Below are positions 25,401 through 32,901 of a DNA stretch of 64,000 bases, in pieces. How positions within the stretch are numbered: position 1 is the first letter of the stretch; each line of letters opens with the position of its first letter. Source of the stretch: JAWOLE01 sp963815655 (GTDB lineage: Bacteria > Acidobacteriota > Thermoanaerobaculia > UBA5066 > Gp7-AA6); NCBI GenBank assembly GCA_963815655.1, contig CAWFHK010000001.1:2914001-2978000 (forward strand), in the 5' to 3' direction. A model generated the notes under the pieces. It did no database searches and was not told the origin of the DNA. It worked only from the letters and a program-made list of their open reading frames with translations. A program made the position numbers and the translations under genes.

Positions 25401-26588
25401 ATGATTCCCGATCTGCGGCGAGCCTACAACGCGGCGTACAGCGACAAGAAGTACCGGCAGTACCGGACGCGCCTCGAGGAGGAGGCCGCCTGGCCGATCC
25501 CGTTCCGCCTGGCCGAGTCGCCGGTCTTCCTCCCTCCAGACCTGCGCGACGAGATGGTCTCCGCGTCGTTCGAGATCTGGCGGCAGCTCTCCCGGCCGGA
25601 GGCTCTGAAGCGCTCCGAGGCGGCGGTGCCGGCCCGCTTCGACGTTCCCGGCAGCGATGCGCATCCCGTCTTCGCGGTCACGGACTTCGCCGTCGTGCGC
25701 GCGCCGGACGGGCGCCTGGCTCCGAAGCTGATCGAGCTCCAGGCATTCCCCTCGCTCTACGCCTTCCAGCTCTTTCAGACACTCGCCCTTCGCGACATGT
25801 GTCCGGAGCCCGAGGCGCTCGACTTCCTTCTCGACGGCCTCGACCCGGAGGGATACCGCCGCGCCGTGGGCGACGCGATCCTGGCCGGACTGCCGCCGGA
25901 AAACGTCGTGCTCCTGGATCTGGACCCGCCGTCCCAGAAGACCTCCGTGGACTTCGCCTTCACCGAGAAACTCTGGGGGGTGCGCGCCGTCTGCGCGACG
26001 AAGATCGCCAGACGTGGACGGGAGCTCTGGTACGACCGCGACGGCAGGCCGACGCGGATCCTTCGCATCTACAACCGCCTGATCTTCGACGAGCTGGCTC
26101 ACAAGGGAATCGAGCTCCCGATCGATTTCCGCGATGAGTTGGACGTCGCCTGGGCGGGACATCCCAACTGGTACTTCCGCTGGTCGAAGCACGCGCTCCC
26201 CGCGCTCGATCACCCGACGGTGCCGGAGGCGCATTTCCTGTCGGACCTGCCCGCCGTTCCCGAAGATCTCGCAAACTGGGTGCTCAAGCCTCTCTTCTCC
26301 TTCGCCGGATCGGGAGTGAAGGTGGACGTCACGCCGGCGGACATCGCCGCCGTCCCGCCCGAGGAGCGCCCCTCGACGCTCCTCATGCGCAAGGTCGAGT
26401 ACGCCCCGGTCATCGAGACGACCGACGGCGAGTCCTCCAAGGTCGAAGTCCGCGTCATGTTCGTCTGGAAAAACGGCGAGCCCCTGCCGGTCACGACCCT
26501 CTCCCGCCTCTCCCAGGGAAAGATGATGGGCGTCGCCTTCAACAAGGACCGGACCTGGGTCGGCTCCTCGGGGTGCCTCTGGCCGTAA
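25401..26588 (+). CDS. ATP-grasp-like protein of unknown function
   Basis: A 395-residue protein starting at ATG 25401. The C-terminal half looks like an ATP-grasp nucleotide and metal site: NWVLKPLFSFAGSGVKVDVT, LMRKVEYAPVIET, then KVEVRVMFVWKNGEP and TLSRLSQGKMMGVAFN. The middle has FAFTEKLWGVRAVCATKI. It is reminiscent of glutathionylspermidine-synthase-like or permuted ATP-grasp proteins, but I cannot assign a family firmly. The frame is open upstream but passes through the repeat, so the short start is used. No ribosome site is obvious. Position in the ligase cluster suggests it makes or modifies the same product. Confidence 0.7.
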   Translation: MIPDLRRAYNAAYSDKKYRQYRTRLEEEAAWPIPFRLAESPVFLPPDLRDEMVSASFEIWRQLSRPEALKRSEAAVPARFDVPGSDAHPVFAVTDFAVVRAPDGRLAPKLIELQAFPSLYAFQLFQTLALRDMCPEPEALDFLLDGLDPEGYRRAVGDAILAGLPPENVVLLDLDPPSQKTSVDFAFTEKLWGVRAVCATKIARRGRELWYDRDGRPTRILRIYNRLIFDELAHKGIELPIDFRDELDVAWAGHPNWYFRWSKHALPALDHPTVPEAHFLSDLPAVPEDLANWVLKPLFSFAGSGVKVDVTPADIAAVPPEERPSTLLMRKVEYAPVIETTDGESSKVEVRVMFVWKNGEPLPVTTLSRLSQGKMMGVAFNKDRTWVGSSGCLWP

Positions 26589-26609
26589 CGTCGCGAGAGC
26601 TTCGTTCGG
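26589..26609. repeat. Intergenic motif copy
   Basis: CGTCGCGAGAGCTTCGTTCG directly follows the stop codon of the ATP-grasp-like gene. It recurs with one inserted base at 28111-28132, four bases after tRNA-Pro. The following bases are GC-rich with TCTCGCTCCGCC, also similar to the 28200 region. Confidence 0.6.
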
Positions 26610-26713
26610 GGTCTCGCTCCGCCGACAGGAGAGACTTCGAGCCTCTCGCCTCGGCACCCTCGCTCGTCCTTCTGCCCGATGCCTGAGGCCGGAGGATCGG
26701 TTATTGTTGGACC

Positions 26714-26938
26714 ATGCCGATCTACGAGTACCGCTGCCGAGAGTGTGACATCCGCTTCGAGCGGTTCGTGAACGGGAAGCGGCGCGTGGCCTGCCCGGAT
26801 TGCGAGAGCCCAAAGGTGGACCGGCTCCTCTCCGTCTTCGCCGTTTCGAGCGGCTCGTCCCGCTCCTCCGCGGAGCCCGCGGGCGCCTGCGGCTCCTGCG
26901 GCGATCCCCGCGGCCCCGGCGCCTGCTCCAGCAACTGA
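26714..26938 (+). CDS. FmdB-type zinc-ribbon protein
   Basis: A 74-residue protein with the FmdB family start MPIYEYRCRECDIRFE and the second cysteine pair in VACPDCES, giving CxxC...CxxC. The C-terminal tail is Ser/Gly-rich with further cysteines (CGSCGD, CSSN), as often seen in this family. FmdB proteins are called putative regulators but have no firm biochemical role. A TATTGT hexamer ends six bases before the ATG and no Shine-Dalgarno is visible, so the mRNA may be leaderless. Confidence 0.88.
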   Translation: MPIYEYRCRECDIRFERFVNGKRRVACPDCESPKVDRLLSVFAVSSGSSRSSAEPAGACGSCGDPRGPGACSSN

Positions 26939-26952
26939 ATCGGGTTCTCGCA

Positions 26953-27210
26953 TTGAAGACCCTCACCGTGCGACTGCCCGAGGCCCTGTTCCTGGAGATT
27001 GAAGAGGAATCGAGAGCGCGCAAGGTCTCGAGGTCCGACGTCCTACGCGAACGACTCACGCTTCCGGCACGATCTCATCGGTTCCGTGGCTTGCCGGTTC
27101 GTCTGATCGACGATCTCGTCGGCTCGGTCAGAGAATTGCCGCCGGAACTGTCGGCAAGAAAGAAGGACCACCTCAAGGTCAACGCGTACGGCAGGAAGCG
27201 CTCTCGCTGA
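26953..27210 (+). CDS. CopG/ribbon-helix-helix antitoxin-like protein
   Basis: An 85-residue protein read from TTG 26953. It has the ribbon-helix-helix pattern: a beta strand KTLTVRLPEALFLEIEEE, then ARKVSRSDVLRERL. The C-terminal half (RELPPELSARKKDHLKVN) resembles toxin-binding tails of VapB-type antitoxins. In such operons a PIN-domain toxin gene usually overlaps the antitoxin stop; here only 40 nt follow before a convergent esterase gene ends, so no toxin is present. It lies 14 nt after the zinc-ribbon gene and may be co-transcribed. The start codon is inferred. Confidence 0.7.
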   Translation: MKTLTVRLPEALFLEIEEESRARKVSRSDVLRERLTLPARSHRFRGLPVRLIDDLVGSVRELPPELSARKKDHLKVNAYGRKRSR

Positions 27211-27250
27211 CGGTCAGCCTCTCCAGTTTGATGCCGTCAGCTCTTCAGCC

Positions 27251-27964
27251 TCAAGGAAGGTAAGAGCGGATCTGTTCCTGCCACCAGGGCCAGTCGTGGC
27301 CGCAGGGGGCGTCCCAGACGCTGTTGCGGTTGCGGATGCCCTTCTCGTCGAAGATCCGCATCATGTCGGTCGTGCCGGAGAGGATGTTGTCAGTCGCCCC
27401 CGTGACGACCGCGATGTCCATCGCCGAGAGCCTCGCGACCCATTCGCCGTTCATGTTGGGAACGTAGGCGGTCGGGCAATGGAAGTAGCAGAGCTCGTCC
27501 CAGTAGCCGTCCAGGAAGGAATGGATGTCGTACCTGCCCGAGAAGCCGACGACCTTGTCGCAGAGGTCCGGATGCCGCAGTCCGAAGTTGACCGCGTGAT
27601 AGGCGCCGAAAGAGGCCCCGAGCGTGCCGACACTGCCCGCGGGCCTCGCCTTGTCCAGGAGCCATGGCACGACCTCGCGCGCGATGTAGCCGTCGTAGGC
27701 GTCGTGGCGGCGGATCCGGGCGACGGGAGGCCGGTCCTCCGCGTAGAAGCTCTCCGAGTCCACGCTGTCCACGCAGGCGACCTGGAGCCGGCCCTCCTCG
27801 AGGTGATCGGCGACGGCGCCGATCAAGCCGAAGTCCTCGTACTGGTAGAAGCGCCCCTGCGACGTCGGGAACCAGATCATCGGCCGCCCGGCGTGGCCGA
27901 AGCGGAGCATCTCCATCCGGCGGCCGAGCGTCGGGGAGTCCCAGGCAACGTACTCGCGTTTCAT
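27251..27964 (-). CDS. Esterase-like alpha/beta hydrolase (COG4947 type)
   Basis: A 237-residue protein with an alpha/beta-hydrolase layout. It starts MKREYVAWDSPTLGRRMEML. The nucleophile elbow is GTLGASFGAYHAVNF (Ser in GASFG), the acid lies in the GATDNILSG region, and the catalytic His is in PCGHDWPWWQEQ near the C-terminus. There is no signal peptide, so it acts in the cytoplasm. It is annotated in relatives as a putative esterase and is often found near ATP-grasp and GCS2-type ligases, as here. It points toward the ligase cluster on the opposite strand and may hydrolyse an ester or amide of the cluster product. Confidence 0.85.
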   Translation of the reverse strand: MKREYVAWDSPTLGRRMEMLRFGHAGRPMIWFPTSQGRFYQYEDFGLIGAVADHLEEGRLQVACVDSVDSESFYAEDRPPVARIRRHDAYDGYIAREVVPWLLDKARPAGSVGTLGASFGAYHAVNFGLRHPDLCDKVVGFSGRYDIHSFLDGYWDELCYFHCPTAYVPNMNGEWVARLSAMDIAVVTGATDNILSGTTDMMRIFDEKGIRNRNSVWDAPCGHDWPWWQEQIRSYLP

Positions 27965-28016
27965 GCGCGACGGAGGCTATCGCATTCCGGGGCTCCGAGG
28001 AGTCGAAGCCGCGTGG

Positions 28017-28022
28017 GATAAT
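28017..28022 (+). promoter_or_regulatory. -10 element of tRNA-Pro
   Basis: GATAAT lies 10 bases before the mature 5' end of tRNA-Pro. The spacing fits a transcription start a few bases upstream of the tRNA. No -35 match is seen. Confidence 0.5.
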
Positions 28023-28032
28023 CCGCGCCCTG

Positions 28033-28107
28033 CGGGGCGTAGCGCAGCGGTAGCGTACCTGCTTTGGGAGCAGGTGGTCGCCGGTTCGATCCCGGCCGCC
28101 CCGACCA
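28033..28107 (+). tRNA. tRNA-Pro (anticodon TGG)
   Basis: A full cloverleaf can be drawn. The acceptor stem CGGGGCG/CGCCCCG is perfect. The anticodon stem CCTGC/GCAGG encloses the loop TTTGGGA with anticodon TGG at 28065-28067. The T-arm has the loop TTCGATC, and the D-arm has GCGCAGCGGTAGCG. The discriminator is A and CCA is encoded at 28105-28107. Confidence 0.96.
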
Positions 28108-28135
28108 ACACGTCGCGAGAGCTTCCGTTCGGAAC

Positions 28136-28222
28136 CTGCGCCTTCGGCGCACCGGCGAGCGGCTCGGCCGGATGCGGCCTCGACCGCTCACCTGGTTCCT
28201 CTCTCCGCTCTCGCTCCCGCGG
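28136..28222. repeat. Post-tRNA repeat, copy 1
   Basis: Starting 28 bases after tRNA-Pro, the sequence TGCGCCTT...GGCGAGCGGCTC...CTCGACCGCTCACC closely matches the sequence at 43144-43232 after tRNA-Arg. The inverted segments GGCGAGCGG and CCGCTCACC can pair with one mismatch. Confidence 0.65.
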
Positions 28223-28268
28223 CGCGAGGCTCCTCCCTTCGGTTACTCGGGAGACTCCTCGCGCCGCG
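28206..28268. repeat. Structured intergenic hairpin element, copy 2
   Basis: Reverse-oriented relative of the element at 22007-22072. A perfect 11-bp stem, CGCGGCGCGAG (28218-28228) with CTCGCGCCGCG (28258-28268), encloses an inner CTCCC/GGGAG stem. Relative to copy 1 one outer pair differs on both strands (C-G to A-T), which keeps pairing. Confidence 0.7.
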
Positions 28269-28368
28269 ACCGGCACGAGTGTTGTTCCAAGAAAGGGCAT
28301 GGGGACGGCTTCCGCGTTTGTCGGGGAAGGGCGCACGGGACCGCGTCGGGATAGATTCCCCACACCAA

Positions 28369-29673
28369 ATGAAAGGCACCGAGCGGCAAGAGGACGCCGG
28401 GAGCGGGGCGCGCTCGGGTCTTTCGCGGACGGCGTGGACTCTGGCGGCGCTCGTCGCCGGGGTCTTGCTCGGAATCCTCTTGCAAGGTGCGGCGGGTGGC
28501 TGGGGAGAGAGGCTCGTCGCGATCATCGCGCCGGCCGGCCATCTCTGGACGGCGGCCCTTCGGCTGATCGTCGTCCCGCTCGTGGTCACACAGACGCTCG
28601 TGGCGATCACGGCGGCGCACGGCGCCGGATCCATCGGGTCGCTTGGCGCCAGGACGCTGCTGCTGTTCCTCGCCCTGCTCGTCGCGTCCGGGCTCTTCGC
28701 GATGGCCGTCGGCCCGAGCCTCGTCTCCCTCTATCCGGTGGACGCGCAAACGGTCGCCTCTCTCCGGTCCGGGGCGTCGCTTCCCCGGCCCGCCCCGGAG
28801 ACGGCGGGCAGCGCGCCGCTGACGCTCGCCGGTTGGCTGGCCAGCCTCATTCCCGGCAACATCGTTCAGGCCGCCGCGGGTGGAGAGATTCTCCCCGTCC
28901 TTCTCTTCACGGTCTTCTTCGGCGTCGCCGTTGCCCGCCTCCCCGCGGCGCAGCGGGACGTCTTGAACCCCATCTTCCTGGCGCTCGCGGACGCGACGAT
29001 GGTGCTCATCGGATGGATCCTGAAAGTCACGCCGCTCGCCGTCTTCGCGCTCGGCCTGGAAATGGCCAACCGCGTCGGGGCCCCCGTGGCCGGCTTCCTG
29101 ATCGCGTTCGTGGTGCTGGTCTCGGGGATGATGGTCCTCTTCACGGGGCTGCTCTATCCCGTCACCGCGTTTTTCGGGCGGACGTCGCTGCGCCGCTTCG
29201 CGGAGGGCGTCGCGCCGGCGCAGCTGGTCGCGGTGAGCACCCGGTCCTCGCTGGCTTCCCTTCCCGCCCTGGTGGAGGGAGCGCGGGAAACCCTCGGGCT
29301 GCCGGCCGCGGCGACCGGATTCGTGCTCCCGCTGTCGGTGAGCGTGCTCCGGGTGAACCAGCCGATCTCGGGAATGGTGAAACTGCTCTTCCTGGCGCAC
29401 GTCTTTCACGTGCACGTGTCCCTGGCGCAGCAGGTCACGTTCCTGCTGACCGTCTTCGTGATGAGCGTCAGCGTGGTCGGCATCCCGAGCGGGGGCTCGG
29501 TCTTCCGGCTTCTGCCGGCGTATCTCGCCGCCGGGCTTCCGATCGAGGGCATCGTGGTCCTGGAAGCGGTGGACACGATTCCGGACATTTTCAAGACGCT
29601 GACCAACGTGACCGGGGACATGAGCGCGGCCGCGATCCTGTCGCGCTGGAGACGGGAGGAACCGGCCCCGTGA
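28369..29673 (+). CDS. Dicarboxylate/amino-acid:cation symporter (DAACS)
   Basis: A 434-residue inner-membrane transporter of the GltP/DctA family. Hydrophobic segments start with WTLAALVAGVLLGILLQGAAGG. Family features are LWTAALRLIVVPLVV, the serine-rich reentrant loop STRSSLASLPALVEGA, and the substrate/cation site LRVNQPISGM and GIPSGGSVFRLLPAYLAAG. The final helix region is VLEAVDTIPDIFKTLTNVTGD, containing the conserved Asp and NVTGD motif. It would import acidic amino acids or dicarboxylates with Na+ or H+. The ATG at 28369 is chosen over in-frame upstream codons because homology starts there. The stop overlaps the GTG of an ATP-grasp gene, so import and ligation may be linked. Confidence 0.92.
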   Translation: MKGTERQEDAGSGARSGLSRTAWTLAALVAGVLLGILLQGAAGGWGERLVAIIAPAGHLWTAALRLIVVPLVVTQTLVAITAAHGAGSIGSLGARTLLLFLALLVASGLFAMAVGPSLVSLYPVDAQTVASLRSGASLPRPAPETAGSAPLTLAGWLASLIPGNIVQAAAGGEILPVLLFTVFFGVAVARLPAAQRDVLNPIFLALADATMVLIGWILKVTPLAVFALGLEMANRVGAPVAGFLIAFVVLVSGMMVLFTGLLYPVTAFFGRTSLRRFAEGVAPAQLVAVSTRSSLASLPALVEGARETLGLPAAATGFVLPLSVSVLRVNQPISGMVKLLFLAHVFHVHVSLAQQVTFLLTVFVMSVSVVGIPSGGSVFRLLPAYLAAGLPIEGIVVLEAVDTIPDIFKTLTNVTGDMSAAAILSRWRREEPAP

Positions 29674-30800
29674 TCCACTTCCTGATGCCGCGGGAAGAGG
29701 ACTACACGATCCGCGAATACCTGGAGCTCTGGGGCCGCGGCCTCGCCGGGAGGGCGTCGATCGTCCACTACGAAGACCTTCCGGATCGAAGCGACCTGCC
29801 GGAGGGCACCCACGTCCTGACCGCCCTCGACCACTTGACGCCGGAAGGCCGCCGCGTCGTCGCCGCGATGTGCGATCAGCTCGCCGCGGCGGGTGCCTCC
29901 ACGCTCAACTCCCCCGGCAAGACGCTGCTTCGCCTCGAGCTCTCGGAAGAGCTCCACCGCCGCGGCTGGAACCGCCATCGCGCCGCGCGCGCGGACGGCG
30001 ATCTGTCGGGCCTGCGGTTTCCCGTTTTCCTCAGGGAGGAGGACTGGCACACGGGGACGCTGACGCCGCTCCTCCGGACTCCCGCGGAGCTGCGCGCCGC
30101 CCTCGCGCGCGCGATCGTGCGAGGCCACCGGTTGAGCGAGCTGCTGGCCGTGGAATTCACCGACACCGCGGACGCGGAGGGTTGCTTTCGAAAGTACGCC
30201 GCGTTCGTCGTGGGATCGGAGATCATCCCCCGCAGCCTCGCCCACGGCCGGGAGTGGATGCTGAAATTCGGGCAGTCTCAGTTCACCGCGGACGCGGCCC
30301 GGGAAGAACGGGACTACGTCCTCGGGAACCCCCACGAGCGCGAGCTCGCCCGCATCTTCGAGGCCGCGGGCGTCGAATACGGCCGCATCGATTATTCGAT
30401 CAAGGACGGCTCCGTCCAGACGTGGGAGATCAACTCGAACCCGACCATCGGCCGCGGACAACGCCCGCCGAGCGGGATCATCCCCGGGGATCTCGTCCCG
30501 CTCCGGCAGGCCGCGAAGGAGCACTTCTACCGCCGCTTCCAGGCGGCCCTCGAACGGATCGATACCGAAGTCGCGGCGCCCCGCGCGATCCCGATCCGCT
30601 ACAGCCCGGAGAGCCTCCGGCACCTGCGGTCGATGACGAAGGTGGAGAGGAAGTACGGCCGGATGCCGGCCCTGAGAAAGGCGCTGCGGCCCATCCGGCC
30701 CCTCATCGACCGGGTCGCCGGCGCGGTTTCGCCGATCCTCGTGAAGGCGGCGCGCCTCGCCGGCTCGCTTCCCGCGAAACGGCGTGTCCGAAACGGATGA
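29670..30800 (+). CDS. ATP-grasp family protein
   Basis: A 376-residue cytoplasmic protein translated from a GTG that overlaps the symporter stop (GTGA). The middle has a nucleotide-binding pattern: GLRFPVFLREEDWHTGTLTP, AVEFTDTADAEGCFRKYAAF, and a lid region near WMLKFGQSQ. The C-terminal metal site is EYGRIDYSIKDGSVQTWEINSNPTIG, where Asp and Glu-x-Asn are the usual Mg-ATP ligands. The last ~60 residues are basic. It is the third ATP-grasp-type protein within 9 kb. Coupling to a dicarboxylate/amino-acid importer suggests it ligates an imported acid, but no substrate can be named. Confidence 0.83.
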   Translation: MIHFLMPREEDYTIREYLELWGRGLAGRASIVHYEDLPDRSDLPEGTHVLTALDHLTPEGRRVVAAMCDQLAAAGASTLNSPGKTLLRLELSEELHRRGWNRHRAARADGDLSGLRFPVFLREEDWHTGTLTPLLRTPAELRAALARAIVRGHRLSELLAVEFTDTADAEGCFRKYAAFVVGSEIIPRSLAHGREWMLKFGQSQFTADAAREERDYVLGNPHERELARIFEAAGVEYGRIDYSIKDGSVQTWEINSNPTIGRGQRPPSGIIPGDLVPLRQAAKEHFYRRFQAALERIDTEVAAPRAIPIRYSPESLRHLRSMTKVERKYGRMPALRKALRPIRPLIDRVAGAVSPILVKAARLAGSLPAKRRVRNG

Positions 30801-30807
30801 GTCCGAT

Positions 30808-31923
30808 CTACGTCCCGGCCTGCAGATGCTCGCGCAATTCGCGCAGAGCGTGGGGGTCCGCCTGGCGGCGGCGAACCGATTCCTTCAAGAGGGCCACCGC
30901 GGCGAAGCCTTCCGGGACCATCCCCTGCTCTTCGATCGTGGGGAGCGCGGCCAGGATCTCCCATTCCGCTTCCCGCGGACGGTTTGCGGCAACCAGGACT
31001 TCCGCAAGGAGCACCCTGTAATACGCGACTTTCAGTGACATGCCGAGCTCCGAGTAGTCCTTCAGCGCGGAGCCGAACGCCTCGATTGCGGCCGGGAGGT
31101 TCCCCTCTCTCCTGTAGGCGTCGGCGATCGAGCCTTTCAGGTGAGCGATCGTCATCGGCTCGCCCGCCCTCGCCAGGACCGCCAGGGCCTGCTTGTAGGT
31201 CGCCACGGACTCTTCGTACCGGCCATTGTCGGAATGGTGAGCGCCGATCTCCACCAACACCATTCCGAGCAGACCGGGCTCCGCCATTTCGGTAAGCTCG
31301 TCATGAAGAAGCTGAAACTGATCGAACGCCTCTCCCGCTCTCCCCTGCTCCTTCAGAGTCATCGCCTGAAGGAACCTCGACTTGGCGGCCTCCCGGCGCA
31401 TGCCGAGCCTCTCGAAGCTGGAAAGAACCGCCGGCAACAGGTCGAGCACTTCCGGGTACCGGCGGGCGTCGTAGAGCAACGCCAGCCGGATGTAGGCGAC
31501 CTTGGTCAGAAGAGGAGCAGGGTTTACGGTGTGCCGGAAGGAGGCCTCCGCCCTGTCGAGCCATCTCTCAGCTTCGACGGACCTGCCGAGGTGGCGGCAG
31601 GCGCCGCCGCCGATGAACGCCAGCTCGCCGAGCACGTAATCCCGCTCATCGAAGACGCCCAACTTGTCGTCGCGATCTCGAATGCTCACGTAGAGAGTCG
31701 AGACTTCCTCCGCGACCGTCGCCGGCGTGGAGTTCATCGCTTTCTGGAGCAGGCCGCAGACCGCGAAGAGCAGATCGGAAGAGGAGAGCACCGTCTCCCG
31801 GAGTTCCTGGGATCGCTCCGAAATCGGCGTGGCAAGAAAGGCCGCGGCCCCGGCTGACGCGTTCCCTCCGAAGGTGACGCGCGCGCGCCGGCGAAATTGG
31901 AGAATGCGAGCGCTATCCGGCAT
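30808..31923 (-). CDS. TPR-repeat protein
   Basis: A 371-residue soluble protein composed mostly of tetratricopeptide-like helix pairs: EAERWLDRAEASFRHT, YPEVLDLLPAVLSSFERLGM, GRAGEAFDQFQLLHDELTEM, YEESVATYKQALAVLARAGE and LPAAIEAFGSALKDYSELGM. There is no signal peptide or membrane segment. Its ATG overlaps the 3' end of the upstream sigma-like gene by 11 bases, so the two are co-translated and probably interact. Its stop lies 8 nt from the convergent ATP-grasp stop. A scaffold or regulatory role is likely; no enzymatic motif is seen. Confidence 0.82.
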   Translation of the reverse strand: MPDSARILQFRRRARVTFGGNASAGAAAFLATPISERSQELRETVLSSSDLLFAVCGLLQKAMNSTPATVAEEVSTLYVSIRDRDDKLGVFDERDYVLGELAFIGGGACRHLGRSVEAERWLDRAEASFRHTVNPAPLLTKVAYIRLALLYDARRYPEVLDLLPAVLSSFERLGMRREAAKSRFLQAMTLKEQGRAGEAFDQFQLLHDELTEMAEPGLLGMVLVEIGAHHSDNGRYEESVATYKQALAVLARAGEPMTIAHLKGSIADAYRREGNLPAAIEAFGSALKDYSELGMSLKVAYYRVLLAEVLVAANRPREAEWEILAALPTIEEQGMVPEGFAAVALLKESVRRRQADPHALRELREHLQAGT

Positions 31924-32308
31924 TCGGCGTGCGGAAGGTCAGCAGCTCCAGGCTACGCGAAAAATCACGGGCGACGTCCTCCGGCTCGCGATCGAGCAGC
32001 CTCGCCAGCTTCTCGGGGGCTTCTCGAACACCGGTCCCAACCGCGAACTTCTGGTACTCGTGGGCAAACTGGCAGCAGGCCACCATCAGAAAAGGACGCG
32101 CCTCGCGCGGAGATCCGCTCCCCGGGCGCATGCAGAAGCGGAGGAACCAGTGGGAAAGATCCTTTTCGAGCTCAACGGCCTCGTCTTGCTCCAGACCGTA
32201 ATGAGCGACGAGGGTAATCCGAATGAGGCCGAGAGTCTCCCCGTATACCGCCTGGACTTCCTTCTCGAACGGATTCTCTTGGGCGCGCGGCGCCTCGTCG
32301 ATCTCCAT
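31913..32308 (-). CDS. Small helical protein, degenerate sigma-factor-like
   Basis: A 131-residue protein starting at ATG 32308 with GGAGG seven bases before. Helical stretches such as VYGETLGLIRITLVAHYGL, ELEKDLSHWFLRFCMRP and RPFLMVACCQFAHEYQKFAV recall sigma70 region 2 of ECF-like proteins. A region 4 helix-turn-helix is not evident, and the protein is short for an ECF sigma factor. It overlaps a TPR-protein gene, a pairing I have the impression occurs in Acidobacteriota. The assignment is tentative; it may be an adaptor rather than a sigma factor. Confidence 0.55.
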   Translation of the reverse strand: MEIDEAPRAQENPFEKEVQAVYGETLGLIRITLVAHYGLEQDEAVELEKDLSHWFLRFCMRPGSGSPREARPFLMVACCQFAHEYQKFAVGTGVREAPEKLARLLDREPEDVARDFSRSLELLTFRTPNAG

Positions 32309-32901
32309 GGTGAATCCTCCCTCGGGTGAGCCGAGAGTAAGGCTCCTCCGCGGGATCCGTCAAGATGCATTGAACGAAAGAATCCGGCCAGGCTAAGACA
32401 CTGCCAGTAAAAGACTTACGCCGGAGAGGGGATTAGCTGGGGACGCTGCCGGTAATGCTGTTCAGCAAGCTCGATCCTCCTTTCGCAATCATCGCGCCCC
32501 AGAAAACGCGTCTGAGATGCTCAGGCGCAGAACAACGGAACGACACGCGCACGAAAGGGCCGCGCCATCCACACTCGGTTTTCTGGAGACCCACCAAACA
32601 AGAAAACGAATCGCAGTGCAATTGCACACCCGACTCCCGCCACTGTCAAGATGCCTCAGCGTCTGCCCTGAAAACGTTTTCAGCGAGGACCCTGCGTTTC
32701 TCGCGCGAACCACGATCGGCGCCTCATTTGGATGGATTAGACTGGCCGGCGTTCGGTTTGCCGTTGAAACTCGGGGCCCGGCGGCTTGAAGGCGGATCGA
32801 AGCCCTGCGGAGACAAGAGGTTGCTCGATTCAGAACAGCCGGTAATCTCGTCGGCGGGTTTTCCGTAGTTCAAGGGGGCCGACAGGGCCCCAGGGAGAAG
32901 A
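32309..32901. other. Lower-GC noncoding region upstream of RND operon
   Basis: About 590 bases with visibly lower GC than the flanks and no convincing gene on either strand. The part next to 32308 has a Shine-Dalgarno for the minus-strand gene. Two 14-nt near-repeats, GACACTGCCAGTAA (32397) and GACGCTGCCGGTAA (32442), lie 45 bases apart and resemble ends of REP- or transposon-related sequence. The rest probably carries the divergent control region for the efflux operon; I could not pick a clear promoter or operator. Confidence 0.5.

Noticed and set aside
32455..32868. 137-codon plus-strand frame upstream of the efflux operon
   Set aside because: No domain, no ribosome site and unusual composition in a lower-GC gap; treated as noncoding.
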